From: Bradyrhizobium canariense
GTDB taxonomy: Bacteria; Pseudomonadota; Alphaproteobacteria; Rhizobiales; Xanthobacteraceae
DNA length: 64,000 nt
Reading direction: 5' to 3'
Assembly (NCBI RefSeq): GCF_019402665.1
Contig: NZ_VSST01000089.1
Location: 1-64,000, forward strand
Shown here: in pieces, positions 42,613-50,291 of the stretch
How positions within the stretch are numbered: position 1 is the first letter of the stretch
Layout: every line of letters starts with the position of its first letter
Notes under the pieces: model-generated
What the model was told of the DNA's origin: nothing
The model's database searches: none
Seen by the model: only the letters and a program-made list of their open reading frames with translations
Made by a program: the position numbers and the translations under genes

Positions 42613-43372
42613 CCGCCTGTTCGTATACTTCTGCTATAAAATCCTCGTGATCTTCGATATGCAGGTTAACAACCAGCTGCCGTCGCTTTTGATCTAGCTC
42701 CTCGAAATCGTCAATAAGAGCCTGCGGAGCCCCGTTGCCAGACAGGGTGAACATGACGTGGTCGACGCGTGAAGGAGGTAAGGCCCTCCTTGCGACCTCG
42801 CGGCGAATTATTTTTCCGAGTGCTTCATCGCCTCCACCGCGCTCCATCATCCTGTCAGCAACGAACAGTAGTGACGCTGGAGTGCAGCGCCCATCATCAC
42901 GATCCAAGGCACCCCGGGCTGACACGACCGCGGCCTTTCCGAGCGTCCTTCTACTTTTAGATTCGCCTTTCAAGAGACGAAGGCGATCATTCGCCTCGCT
43001 ATATCGAATTCCGATAAAGTCGTCTCCGCGCAATGCAACTTCGCGCCCGTCTTTGAATCGCATGCGACGGACAGGCACGGCAAACCCGAGCATCTCTTGC
43101 GTTAGTTCTGAGGCAAGTATCTCTCCAAGATCCCCGGAGCGCGCTCTCTTTCCTCGCGGGAGTCTTTCTCGAAGAATGGCAGACGCACCCTCATAGCCAA
43201 GCTCTTCAACATCTTCCGCAATTCGCTCTAATGTGTCGTAGTGAGAACGTACGGTCTCGGCGAGATTTTCGGCGATCGTCTCTCGACCGTCGTCTTTCTC
43301 GGTCAACTTCCAGAGGCGCTTCTTCTCATCCTCTTCCTCATTCTTTTCGCACCAGTCATCGAACAGCGCCAT
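42593..43372 (-). CDS. hamA: Hachiman system nuclease HamA (DUF1837)
   Basis: A 259-residue protein. The nuclease core fits a PD-(D/E)xK pattern: Glu84 in GDLGEILASEL, acidic Asp117/Asp118 in GDDFIGIRYSE, and the ExK pair Glu137/Lys139 in KGESKSR. The N-terminus is helical and acidic, the C-terminus helical. Known HamA proteins are DUF1837 nucleases held inactive by HamB. The active-site residues look intact, so the system may be functional. The ATG at 43372 heads the two-gene unit. No other defence or mobility gene was found beside it, so this is a minimal two-gene locus. Confidence 0.9.
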   Translation of the reverse strand: MALFDDWCEKNEEEDEKKRLWKLTEKDDGRETIAENLAETVRSHYDTLERIAEDVEELGYEGASAILRERLPRGKRARSGDLGEILASELTQEMLGFAVPVRRMRFKDGREVALRGDDFIGIRYSEANDRLRLLKGESKSRRTLGKAAVVSARGALDRDDGRCTPASLLFVADRMMERGGGDEALGKIIRREVARRALPPSRVDHVMFTLSGNGAPQALIDDFEELDQKRRQLVVNLHIEDHEDFIAEVYEQAGEIGND

Positions 43373-43981
43373 TTGCGATCCAGTATCAACAGTCCTACAA
43401 AGGCGGCATTATATGAAGGCAACCGATAATTGCGTAGCAATTTCGTACTTCCATTAGTTGAATATCCCCTACTCGTTCTTTGGCTTATTGAGGAGCAGGC
43501 AATGCGCCCCAGCAAATCGTGTATCGCGGCGAGATAAAGGTCACTGCGGATCTTCTAAGTTTGGTGTCTCCTGCAGACATGTAAGCCGGGGTGTTCCAAC
43601 CTTATTGCACGTTGGACCGATCGGGCACGATCATGAGCGGTTTCGAACTTTCAAAAGAGCCCTATACGTCGCCTAGGACGTTTGCTGCGAATGCGAGATC
43701 AAGCTGACATCGGCCTTATGGTACCTAAAGTCGGGTCAGAGAATGGCCGGTACAACGCCCTGGGCAGCCTCTTTTGACGTGCGAAGCGGGCGCGGGCCGC
43801 CGCGCCGAAGCCCAAGAATCAATTGTTTGAGCCGTTACCAAACTTTCCGGTGGACCGGCTGAATTTGTTGGTGCCAGACATGGTCAGGATCACCACACTC
43901 CCCGTTGCGACGCGCGATGTCCGCGAGCGCATCCAGCGGCGGATGTGTGGCGCCGCTTCGGCCTCTCTCATGTCGGGACTG
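43373..43981. other. Gene-poor stretch upstream of hamA and the amidohydrolase gene
   Basis: These 609 bases keep the AT-richer composition of the Hachiman locus for roughly the first half and return to GC-rich sequence after about 43760, so the right edge of the transferred segment probably lies here. No frame longer than about 75 codons with a ribosome site was found. A repeat of the tRNA 3' end, which would mark an integration junction, was looked for by eye and not found. Confidence 0.5.
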
Positions 43982-45634
43982 ATGATGCGAAAGCTTCTGG
44001 CGATATTGCTGATCTCGTGCTGGGCCAGTTTGGCTTGCGCACAAAAGGCCGACCTTATTGTCACGAACGCAAAGCTCGTGACGCTGGATACCGCATCGAC
44101 GATCGCGCAGGCTCTCGCCGTCCGCGAAGGCAAGATCGTCGCAATTGGCGGCAACGATGCCATGGAAGGCCTGATCGGGCCCGCGACGCGCCGTGTCGAC
44201 GCGGGTGGACGCACCATCATTCCGGGATTGATCGATTCCCATATTCACGCGGTGCGCGCCGGCCTCACCTACGCAACCGAGGTCAACTGGATCGGCGCAA
44301 AGACTATCCCTGAGGCCATGGAACGCTTGCGCCAGGCGGCAAAAGCGCGGCCGGAATCCTGGATCATCGTGGCCGGTGGCTGGAGCGAATTGCAATTTGC
44401 GGAGAAGCGGCGGCCAACGCTCGCCGAGGTAATGGCGGCCGTTCCCGACAATCCGGCTTACATCCAGCTGTTCTATTCGGCGGTGCTGATGACGCCAAAA
44501 GCGCAGCAAGCCCTCGGGATGTCCGCGGATCAGCTGCCGGCCGGCATCACGACTGAGCGCGCCGCATCGGGCGACGCCACGGGCTGGCTCAACGGCTCCA
44601 TCGTCAGCATCTCTGCGCTGTTCGATCGGCTGCCGAGACCGAATTTCGAAGAGAATGTCGCCGGGACCCGGCAGTTCTTCACGGAGCTCAATCGTCTTGG
44701 CGTGACCGGGATCGTGGATCCCGGCGGCTTCAGCATTTATCCCAGCCATTACGCCGCCTTGCAAAAGCTCTGGCGTGAAAAAGCACTTTCGGTTCGGGTT
44801 GCCTTCAGCCTGTTCGCCCAGAATGTCGGCGCGGAATTCGATGAGTACAAGACTCTCACGCCGTTCCTGCCGATGGGATTCGGCGACGACATGCTGCGGT
44901 TCAACGGACTAGGCGAGCGGATCACCGGCGCCATGTACAACAACAATGCGCCCGACGCGGCCGCCAAGGACGAGTTCCGCGAGATCATTCGCTGGGCGGC
45001 CAAACAAGGGCTGACCGTCACCATCCACTGGCAGGAAGACAAATCCGTCCATCACCTCCTGGACCTCTATGATGAGGTCAACAAGGAGACGCCGCTCGCG
45101 CCCCTGCGCTGGTCCATCGCCCATCTCGACAACACCTCGTCAGAGACGCTGGCGCGCATGAAAGCCCTTGGTGTCGGCTGGACCATGCAGGACGCGATGT
45201 ATCTCGGAGGCGACCGTATCGTGGCGCAGGCCGGCGAAGCTGCGCGCAGCATGCCGCCCCTCGTCACGGCGTTGCGCATGGGGGTCCATGTCGGGGCCGG
45301 CACGGATGCGCATCGGGTCGCATCCTACAATCCGTTCGTGGCGCTGCAATGGATGCTCGACGGCAAGACCGTCGGCGGACTGTCGACGCGCGGCCCGGAC
45401 GAAACACCCAGCCGCGAAGATGCCTTGCGCCTCTACACGGTGGGAAGCGCGTGGTTCTGCTTCGACGAGACGCGGCGCGGAACGTTAGAGACCGGCAAGC
45501 TCGCCGATTTCGCGATTCTCGATCGGGATTTCATGTCCGTCCCCGTCGAGCAAATTGGCGCCACGGCGTCTCTGCTGACGGTCGTGGGCGGCAAGGTCGT
45601 CTACGCAGCGGATGCTTTCTCGAGCGCGAAATAG
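43982..45634 (+). CDS. YtcJ-like amidohydrolase (amidohydrolase 3 family), exported
   Basis: A 550-residue protein. The signal peptide MMRKLLAILLISCWASLACA is followed by QKADLIVTNAKLVTLD, the usual start of metal-dependent YtcJ/DUF amidohydrolases. The metal site is suggested by GLIDSHIHAVRAG, with later TVTIHWQ, WSIAHLDN and GAGTDAHR supplying further His/Asp ligands. The C-terminal block GTLETGKLADFAILDRD is typical. The substrate is unknown in this family. ATG 43982 gives a clean signal peptide; the frame is open further upstream but that part is dissimilar. It stands alone between the Hachiman locus and small genes. Confidence 0.9.
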   Translation: MMRKLLAILLISCWASLACAQKADLIVTNAKLVTLDTASTIAQALAVREGKIVAIGGNDAMEGLIGPATRRVDAGGRTIIPGLIDSHIHAVRAGLTYATEVNWIGAKTIPEAMERLRQAAKARPESWIIVAGGWSELQFAEKRRPTLAEVMAAVPDNPAYIQLFYSAVLMTPKAQQALGMSADQLPAGITTERAASGDATGWLNGSIVSISALFDRLPRPNFEENVAGTRQFFTELNRLGVTGIVDPGGFSIYPSHYAALQKLWREKALSVRVAFSLFAQNVGAEFDEYKTLTPFLPMGFGDDMLRFNGLGERITGAMYNNNAPDAAAKDEFREIIRWAAKQGLTVTIHWQEDKSVHHLLDLYDEVNKETPLAPLRWSIAHLDNTSSETLARMKALGVGWTMQDAMYLGGDRIVAQAGEAARSMPPLVTALRMGVHVGAGTDAHRVASYNPFVALQWMLDGKTVGGLSTRGPDETPSREDALRLYTVGSAWFCFDETRRGTLETGKLADFAILDRDFMSVPVEQIGATASLLTVVGGKVVYAADAFSSAK

Positions 45635-45734
45635 GAGCTGGAGACCTGGTGTGCGGCGCAGCCTGAACCGGGTGAGAGCAACTAAATCGCCGATCCGGCA
45701 TTATCCCCGCGAGCCGTTTCGCGGAGGTCTCACG

Positions 45735-45968
45735 ATGGAAGACCAGAATCGGATGACCCTGGTTTTGAGTGCGATCGCCCTCGCCGTTGCCATCGTGGTT
45801 GCATCTGCGATCACGATGGAGCGCGTCAACATGCCTGCGGTCAGCAACGACGCAGCTCCCGGAACAGTCGGACTCGCCAGGCCGCACCCACCGCTGGACC
45901 GCGCCGCCGGTGAGCCGATCCAGACGGTCGGCGGCCCCTCCGGCGCGAGTATTCGCGGACGTCCCTGA
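45735..45968 (+). CDS. Small single-pass membrane protein
   Basis: A 77-residue protein. MEDQNRM leads into one membrane helix (LVLSAIALAVAIVVASAI), then a Pro/Gly-rich tail of about 45 residues that would face the periplasm. GGAGG lies 10 bases before the ATG at 45735, which supports expression. No family or function is recognised. It follows the amidohydrolase gene by 100 bases. Confidence 0.6.
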   Translation: MEDQNRMTLVLSAIALAVAIVVASAITMERVNMPAVSNDAAPGTVGLARPHPPLDRAAGEPIQTVGGPSGASIRGRP

Positions 45969-46075
45969 TCGAACGCCGGGATGACCGCACAGCACTCTTG
46001 ATGATTTCTGCCGCTTTCGCGGGGTCAATATCCTATACAAGGCGCCCGTCCCCCCTTCCGCGGCAGGAGCCATCC

Positions 46076-46204
46076 ATGACCAGTGAAAAAGGCCCGAACA
46101 TCAAGAAGAAGCAGAAATGCAAGAACTGCGAGGGCAAAGGCCTGCTCAAGAAGGGCGACAAGGTGGTGAAGTGCCAGCGCTGCAAGGGCACGGGCGTGCG
46201 GTGA
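46076..46204 (+). CDS. 42-residue zinc-finger microprotein (DnaJ-type CxxCxGxG)
   Basis: The protein MTSEKGPNIKKKQKCKNCEG continues through GKGLLKKGDKVVKCQRCKGT to GVR. It has two CxxCxGxG motifs (CKNCEGKG and CQRCKGTG) spaced as in the DnaJ central zinc finger, so one zinc ion is probably bound by four cysteines. There is no J domain. The N-terminus is Lys-rich. GGCAGGAG lies upstream of the ATG. Small proteins of this kind occur widely in Rhizobiales without an assigned role; RNA binding or chaperone aid would be guesses. Confidence 0.72.
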   Translation: MTSEKGPNIKKKQKCKNCEGKGLLKKGDKVVKCQRCKGTGVR

Positions 46205-46612
46205 TATTGGGCTGGCGGCCTCTCCGATGCCGAGGTGGAGGCGGTCAGATTGCGCAAACCTTCAGTCCGGCGCGAACACCAACCTGATGTTCGCCCCGAT
46301 CAGCCGCCTCGCTCCAACCTCGATTGGCACTTCCTGCGGCAAGGCGCGTTGCGGTCTTTTCAGGGAGGTGCAGATGACCAAGACCGGCGCGCAAGGCGTA
46401 AGGACCAGGACATCAGGTTTGTAGGAACGACTTTGTAGGAACGACCTGGGGCCGTCGCGTATTGGGCAGCGCCGGGTCCTTGCGATTCCGGCAATGGCGG
46501 CCTCGGCTCGAAGCCCCGCCCCCGGGCCACAGGCCGGGGCCGCCTGACGGGGATCGGCCCGTCATCTCAGCCCGTCATTTCAGGGCCGTCTTGGAGGACT
46601 GCGCGAGAGACC
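46205..46612. other. 408-base stretch without a supported gene
   Basis: Only short Arg-rich frames occur. The stretch contains a perfect 14-base tandem duplication (46418-46445, reported separately). No RNA gene or regulatory palindrome was recognised. Confidence 0.45.
46418..46445. repeat. Tandem 14-base duplication
   Basis: TTTGTAGGAACGAC occurs twice with no gap (46418-46431 and 46432-46445). It lies in non-coding DNA and looks like a recent slippage duplication. Confidence 0.85.
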
Positions 46613-46846
46613 ATGGAGGCGCCCACACCAGGGATGCAAAACCCGCTTCGACAGGCGCGGCTCTACGGCTACCTGATCGAACGCGAGGGCGCGCTGTTTC
46701 ATCCCGGCGGCAGCCACCCGCTGTGCAGCGCAGGCATGACGCGACGCATGATCGAGGCGGGCTGGCTGATGAAAGCCGACGATCGCTACGAGCTGACGCC
46801 GCAAGCGCAGGAACGGATCGCCCCGGGCGCGATGAGTTCGGGATGA
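46613..46846 (+). CDS. Small hypothetical protein
   Basis: A 77-residue protein beginning MEAPTPGMQNPLRQARLYGY. It includes RRMIEAGWLMKADDRYELTP, a pattern like the wing of a winged-helix fold (short helix, then a strand-turn). No signal peptide. The evidence that it is real is protein-like composition and a frame distinct from its neighbours; the ribosome site is poor (GAGAGACC). No function is proposed. Confidence 0.5.
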   Translation: MEAPTPGMQNPLRQARLYGYLIEREGALFHPGGSHPLCSAGMTRRMIEAGWLMKADDRYELTPQAQERIAPGAMSSG

Positions 46847-46951
46847 CTTCATCGTCGCTGGTGCCGGATTTGCGCTGCCCCGCAGGAACAGGTGCGTCCC
46901 CAAATCTTTGCCTCGGCACGGCATGTGACGACGTCAAGCATAGGAGCGGAC

Positions 46952-47248
46952 ATGAAAAAGCTGGTTCTCGCAGGGCTCGTTGCGGCTCTCGCATTTCCCC
47001 CTTCCGCATTCGCGCAAGGCGGCACGGGTGCGTCCAGGACCGGGTCGAGCATCGACTCCTCCAGCACCGGCGGCACGACGGGAGCGGGAGCCTCCAGCCT
47101 CAACACGTCATCGGACAACAATGGCGGCGGCGCGAACGCACCGGCCAAATCGTCGACGACGCGGCCAGGCGATAACGGCACAAGGCAAACGCAAGGAGGC
47201 CAGCAGGCCATGCCAGGTTCCGGCTCCACCGGAGCGAACCGCAAATAG
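46952..47248 (+). CDS. Small secreted Gly/Ser-rich protein
   Basis: A 98-residue exported protein. The signal peptide MKKLVLAGLVAALAFPPSAF ends at AFA-QGG. The mature part is almost wholly Gly, Ser, Thr, Asn and Ala (TGSSIDSSSTGGTTGAGASS), so it is probably unstructured. GGAGCGGAC precedes the ATG. Such short low-complexity exported proteins are common in Bradyrhizobium and have no known role. A clear terminator follows, 38 bases after the stop codon. Confidence 0.7.
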   Translation: MKKLVLAGLVAALAFPPSAFAQGGTGASRTGSSIDSSSTGGTTGAGASSLNTSSDNNGGGANAPAKSSTTRPGDNGTRQTQGGQQAMPGSGSTGANRK

Positions 47249-47286
47249 GCGCGCCACGAACGATAGACCGATTGCGCTCACGCAGG

Positions 47287-47312
47287 AAGGCCCGGATGAT
47301 GGTCCGGGCCTT
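47287..47312. terminator. Bidirectional-type terminator between convergent genes
   Basis: AAGGCCCGGA (47287-47296) and TCCGGGCCTT (47303-47312) form a 10-base perfect stem around TGATGG, followed by GTCTTGTC. It sits between the convergent secreted-protein genes and can serve both. Confidence 0.8.
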
Positions 47313-47318
47313 GTCTTG

Positions 47319-47609
47319 TCACCACCAGGGATCCCAGTAGGGCGGAGGAGCGTAGGCGTAAGGCACATAGTAGGCCCGCCGCACGACGCGCGGTCCATAG
47401 TAGCCGTAGGGCGGGCCATAGTAGCGCGGGCCATAATAGGCATCGGCCGCGAGCCCCGCCGCAAGCGCACCGGCAACAAGACCGAAGCCGATACCCGGGC
47501 CTCCCCAATGGCCGTGCCAGCCGCCGCGCCAAGCATGGGCTTCCGCCGGCGAAGCCGCCGCCACGAACAGGGCCGAGATCAACGTGAGGACTAAAGCAAG
47601 TTTCTTCAT
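47319..47609 (-). CDS. Small secreted Gly/Tyr/Pro-rich protein
   Basis: A 96-residue exported protein. The signal peptide MKKLALVLTLISALFVAAAS ends near AEA-HAW. A glycine-rich hydrophobic stretch follows (GGPGIGFGLVAGALAAGLAA), then a Tyr/Pro/Gly tail (YYGPRYYGPPYGYYGPR) ending in PPPYWDPWW. The glycine-zipper-like stretch with the aromatic tail is common among small rhizobial surface or outer-membrane-associated proteins of unknown function. ATG 47609 gives the signal peptide directly. Confidence 0.72.
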   Translation of the reverse strand: MKKLALVLTLISALFVAAASPAEAHAWRGGWHGHWGGPGIGFGLVAGALAAGLAADAYYGPRYYGPPYGYYGPRVVRRAYYVPYAYAPPPYWDPWW

Positions 47610-47727
47610 GTGCGACTCCCAGAACTTGGAAACCGACCGCAAAACGCCAGACCGGAATTGAAGTTTCCGGGCGTTCCGGAAAATTTTGCAGCGAGCCGAC
47701 GGACGCGAATGCGGCCGCCGGCAGGAC

Positions 47728-47755
47728 GCGGGCGAGAGAGACGGCTCCCGCCCGC
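47728..47755 (-). terminator. Hairpin downstream of hsp20
   Basis: GCGGGCGAGAG (47728-47738) pairs with CTCCCGCCCGC (47745-47755), with one mismatch, around AGACGG. It lies 9 bases past the hsp20 stop codon. There is no T-run, so factor-independent activity is uncertain. Confidence 0.45.
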
Positions 47756-47763
47756 GGCCATGC

Positions 47764-48255
47764 TTACTTGCTGTTGATCGCGATGCGCTTCACCTTCTGT
47801 TGTGCCGCCGGTGACTTCGGCAGGGTGACGGTGAGGACGCCGTTGTTGAAGGAAGCCGCGACCTTGTCCTGGTCGACGTCATCGACCGGAATGCGCCGCT
47901 CGAAACGGCCATAGTAACGCTCGCTGAAGAGACGCTCCTTGTCTTCCGTTTCGCTCTTCTTCTCGCCGCTGATCGTCAGCACCCCGTTTGCAAGCTCGAC
48001 GTTGACATCCTTCTGTTCGAGACCGGGAAGCTCGGCGACAACCTTGACCTCCTTTTCGCTCTCGTCGAGTTCGACGTTCGGCCAGCCCATTGCGGTCGAG
48101 GAACCGAACGGGCCGAGATCAAAGCTGCGGAAAGCGTCGTCGAACAGCCGGTTCATCTCGCGGTGAAGCGCAAGCAGCGGATTGCCGGCTTCGCCGCGCT
48201 GAGCGGCCATGTTGCGTGAGCCGTTGTTCCACGGAATGAGATCACGTAGTGCCAT
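47764..48255 (-). CDS. Small heat shock protein Hsp20
   Basis: A 163-residue class A-type small heat shock protein. The N-terminal arm (ALHREMNRLFDDAFRSFDL) precedes an alpha-crystallin domain from about residue 60 to 150, with VDVxL-like NVELANGVLTISGEKKSE and the closing AxFNNGVLTVTLPK motif. It binds unfolding proteins without ATP and forms large oligomers. AGGAG precedes the ATG at 48255. A sigma-32-like promoter overlaps the end of the upstream rpoH-type gene, giving a leader of about 140 bases. No ROSE-type thermosensor could be recognised in that leader. Confidence 0.95.
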   Translation of the reverse strand: MALRDLIPWNNGSRNMAAQRGEAGNPLLALHREMNRLFDDAFRSFDLGPFGSSTAMGWPNVELDESEKEVKVVAELPGLEQKDVNVELANGVLTISGEKKSETEDKERLFSERYYGRFERRIPVDDVDQDKVAASFNNGVLTVTLPKSPAAQQKVKRIAINSK

Positions 48256-48400
48256 TGTCGTTTCTCCTTATCTCCTGTCTTGGTTGTCGATTGGCGCAGC
48301 TCAGCGCGCGGCGAGAGCCACGCACGCGCTACAAAGCCCGGACGATCAACTCGTCAGGCATCTGCTTGTGCTCGATGTTTCGGTCGGGGCTGCCAAAAGA

Positions 48401-48427
48401 ATTAGGAGACGGCGATTTGGTTTCAAG
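48401..48427 (-). promoter_or_regulatory. Sigma-32-like promoter for hsp20
   Basis: On the minus strand CTTGAAA (48427-48421) is followed after 12 bases by CTCCTAAT (48408-48401), close to the heat-shock consensus CTTGAAA-N11-16-CCCCATNT. The -35 element contains the stop codon of the rpoH-family gene upstream. Confidence 0.55.
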
Positions 48428-49295
48428 AGCCGGCTGCCAAGCGCCCCCCGATGGCAGCCCGAACCTTTTCGAACGCGCGCATTTCGATCTGCCGCACCCG
48501 CTCGCGTGAAACGCCATACCGTGCCGCGAGCTGCTCAAGTCTCAGCGGCGGCTCGGAGAGCCAGCGCGCCTCGAGAATGTCGCGCTCGCGCGGCTTGAGG
48601 ACGGCCAGCGCGCCGGCGAGGGCGTCACGCCTCCGTCTGGTTTCTTCCCGCTCGGCGTATTCGGCTTCAGGACTGGATGCGGGGTCGACCAGCCAGTCCT
48701 GGACTTCGCCGCCGTCGGCGTCGCGCACCAAAACGTTGAGCGACAGGTCGCCGCCGAGGCGCCGGTTCATCTCGATCACGTCGTTCTCCTGCACGCCGAG
48801 CCGCCGCGCGATCTGGCTGGCGTGCTCGGGGCGGAGATCACCATCCTCCAGGGCGGAGATTTCCGCCTTGGTCCTGCGAAGCTTGAAGAACAGCTTCTTC
48901 TGCGCCCCGCTGTTGGCGATCTTGACCAGCGACCAGGACCGCAGGATGTATTCCTGGATCGACGCCTTGATCCACCACATCGCGTAGGTCGCAAGCCGAA
49001 AGCCGCGCTCCGGCTCGAAGCGCTTGACGGCGTGCATCAGGCCGACGTTTCCTTCGGAAATGATGTCCGCAACCGGCAGGCCGTAGCCGCGATATCCCAT
49101 CGCAATCCTGGCAACGAGCCGCAGATGGCTTGTGACCAGATGATAGGCTGCCTCGCGGTCGCCGTGCTCGCGCCATCGCTTGGCATAGGCGATTTCCTGG
49201 TCGGGCCGCAGCATCGGAAACTTGCGAATTTCCGCCAGGTAATGTGCCAATCCGCCCTCAGGCGACAGCATCGGAACAGTTGCAGTGCTTCCCAT
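48423..49295 (-). CDS. rpoH: RpoH-family (sigma-32) RNA polymerase sigma factor
   Basis: A 290-residue alternative sigma factor. Region 2 has HLRLVARIAMGYRGYGLPVA, then DIISEGNVGLMHAVKRFEP and the -10 contact FRLATYAMWWIKASIQEYIL. The diagnostic RpoH box QKKLFFKLR is at residues 132-140. Region 4 ends with the helix-turn-helix QLAARYGVSRERVRQIEMRA. Alphaproteobacteria usually have several rpoH genes; this one sits directly upstream of hsp20, which it may transcribe. GAGGTGGGCA precedes ATG 49295, which is preferred to an in-frame ATG at 49340. Which paralogue it corresponds to (RpoH1, 2 or 3) cannot be told here. Confidence 0.94.
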   Translation of the reverse strand: MGSTATVPMLSPEGGLAHYLAEIRKFPMLRPDQEIAYAKRWREHGDREAAYHLVTSHLRLVARIAMGYRGYGLPVADIISEGNVGLMHAVKRFEPERGFRLATYAMWWIKASIQEYILRSWSLVKIANSGAQKKLFFKLRRTKAEISALEDGDLRPEHASQIARRLGVQENDVIEMNRRLGGDLSLNVLVRDADGGEVQDWLVDPASSPEAEYAEREETRRRRDALAGALAVLKPRERDILEARWLSEPPLRLEQLAARYGVSRERVRQIEMRAFEKVRAAIGGRLAAGS

Positions 49296-49320
49296 TGCCC
49301 ACCTCTTCGAGTTTGTCTGC

Positions 49321-49503
49321 TTACGCTGCAAAATCGACATGACAAAAAATGGTTTCGGCCGACGATGTTACGACCGGTGGGGCCGGCGCGTGAGTTTGCG
49401 GCGGCTCCGGTCGCGTCACGAGATAGAGCTCGCCCGCCACCAATAGGAGGGCAGCGACGGCCAGGGCCAACATGCCGAGCACCAGATCGCTGTCATCATC
49501 CAT
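49321..49503 (-). CDS. Small single-pass membrane protein upstream of rpoH
   Basis: A 60-residue protein. The acidic start MDDDSDLVL leads into one membrane helix (GMLALAVAALLLVAGELYLV), then a Pro-rich tail (TRPEPPQTHAPAPPVV). No clear ribosome site is visible before the ATG at 49503, which lowers confidence. It is 25 bases upstream of the rpoH start and co-oriented, so it could be part of the same transcript. No function is recognised. Confidence 0.45.
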   Translation of the reverse strand: MDDDSDLVLGMLALAVAALLLVAGELYLVTRPEPPQTHAPAPPVVTSSAETIFCHVDFAA

Positions 49504-49624
49504 GCGCGTTCGAAACGTGTGTCGATGTCGAAGATCGGCAGCCATTGGTTTTGGCTGTCCGCGACATCGAACGTCGACACCGGAATTTTGTTCCGGACTT
49601 TCGGCGTCCCGCCGAGACGCGGTC

Positions 49625-50176
49625 TCACCCTCCCAGCGAATTCCTCGTCGCGCGAAGAATATCGTCCGACAGCTTGGGATCGTCCACGGCGCGGGCGAGC
49701 ACGAGGGCGCCGACCATGGATGCGGCTGCGGCGAGCGCCTTGTCCTCGCGCTGGCGTGGCTTCAGCGTGGAAGCCATCCGGCTGCTCAGCAGGGCGATCG
49801 TGCCGCGCACGCCAGCGGTGAAGCGCTGCCTCAGGCCGCCGCCTTGACGTGACACCTCACAGGCGAGCGCAGCAAAGGGGCAGCCGGCGGCGGGATCGTC
49901 GCGATGCCCCGGCGAGAGATATTCCGAAAGATAGTCCTCGAGCGCGAAGGCCTCGGGCAATTCCTGGCCTTTGGCCTTGATCGCATGGGCCACGGCTTCC
50001 TCGACCAGCCGCTCCTTGGAGCCGAACTGGCTGTACAGGCTGCCGTGCGTCATCCCGGCCGCCTCGGCGAGCGCGTCGACACCGACGCCGGCGATGCCGC
50101 GCTCCCGCAGCAGGCGCGAGGCGGTCTCGAGAATATGCTCGCGATTTTTGGCGGCCTGTTCCTTTGAGACGCGCAT
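49625..50176 (-). CDS. TetR-family transcriptional regulator
   Basis: A 183-residue repressor-type protein. The DNA-binding domain (residues 1-55) has REHILETASRLLRERGIAGV, then DALAEAAGMTHGSLYSQFGSKERL. The C-terminal domain contains AAGCPFAALACEVSRQGGGLR, a cysteine-bearing block common in regulators of electrophile or quinone responses, which would fit the reductases encoded divergently; this is inference. ATG 50176 gives the standard N-terminus. Two palindromes in the divergent gap are its probable operators. Confidence 0.92.
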   Translation of the reverse strand: MRVSKEQAAKNREHILETASRLLRERGIAGVGVDALAEAAGMTHGSLYSQFGSKERLVEEAVAHAIKAKGQELPEAFALEDYLSEYLSPGHRDDPAAGCPFAALACEVSRQGGGLRQRFTAGVRGTIALLSSRMASTLKPRQREDKALAAAASMVGALVLARAVDDPKLSDDILRATRNSLGG

Positions 50177-50212
50177 GGGACCGATCCTCGGATACGGGGC
50201 TTGACTTTTATA

Positions 50213-50251
50213 ATTACGATCGTCATGTATATCAATAGTTACGATCGTAAT
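50213..50251. promoter_or_regulatory. Two TetR-type operators with overlapping promoter
   Basis: ATTACGATCGTCAT (50213-50226) and GTTACGATCGTAAT (50238-50251) share the palindromic core TTACGATCGTAA, with centres 25 bases apart. A possible rightward promoter, TTGACT (50201-50206) with 17-base spacing to CATGTA (50224-50229), overlaps the first site, so binding would block transcription of the SDR gene. Confidence 0.72.
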
Positions 50252-50291
50252 CAAACGATTTCAGGCCCGGTAGTGGCGTCGGAGAGGCATT

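Noticed and set aside
43373..43981. Direct repeat of the tRNA 3' end as an attachment site
   Set aside because: No copy of the T-arm/acceptor sequence (CGAGTCCTGC or GGGCCCACC) could be found by eye in this interval.
48256..48400. ROSE RNA thermometer in the hsp20 leader
   Set aside because: The T(T/C)GCT anti-ribosome-site motif next to AGGAG, needed for a ROSE element, was not found. A GC-rich hairpin is present but is not diagnostic.
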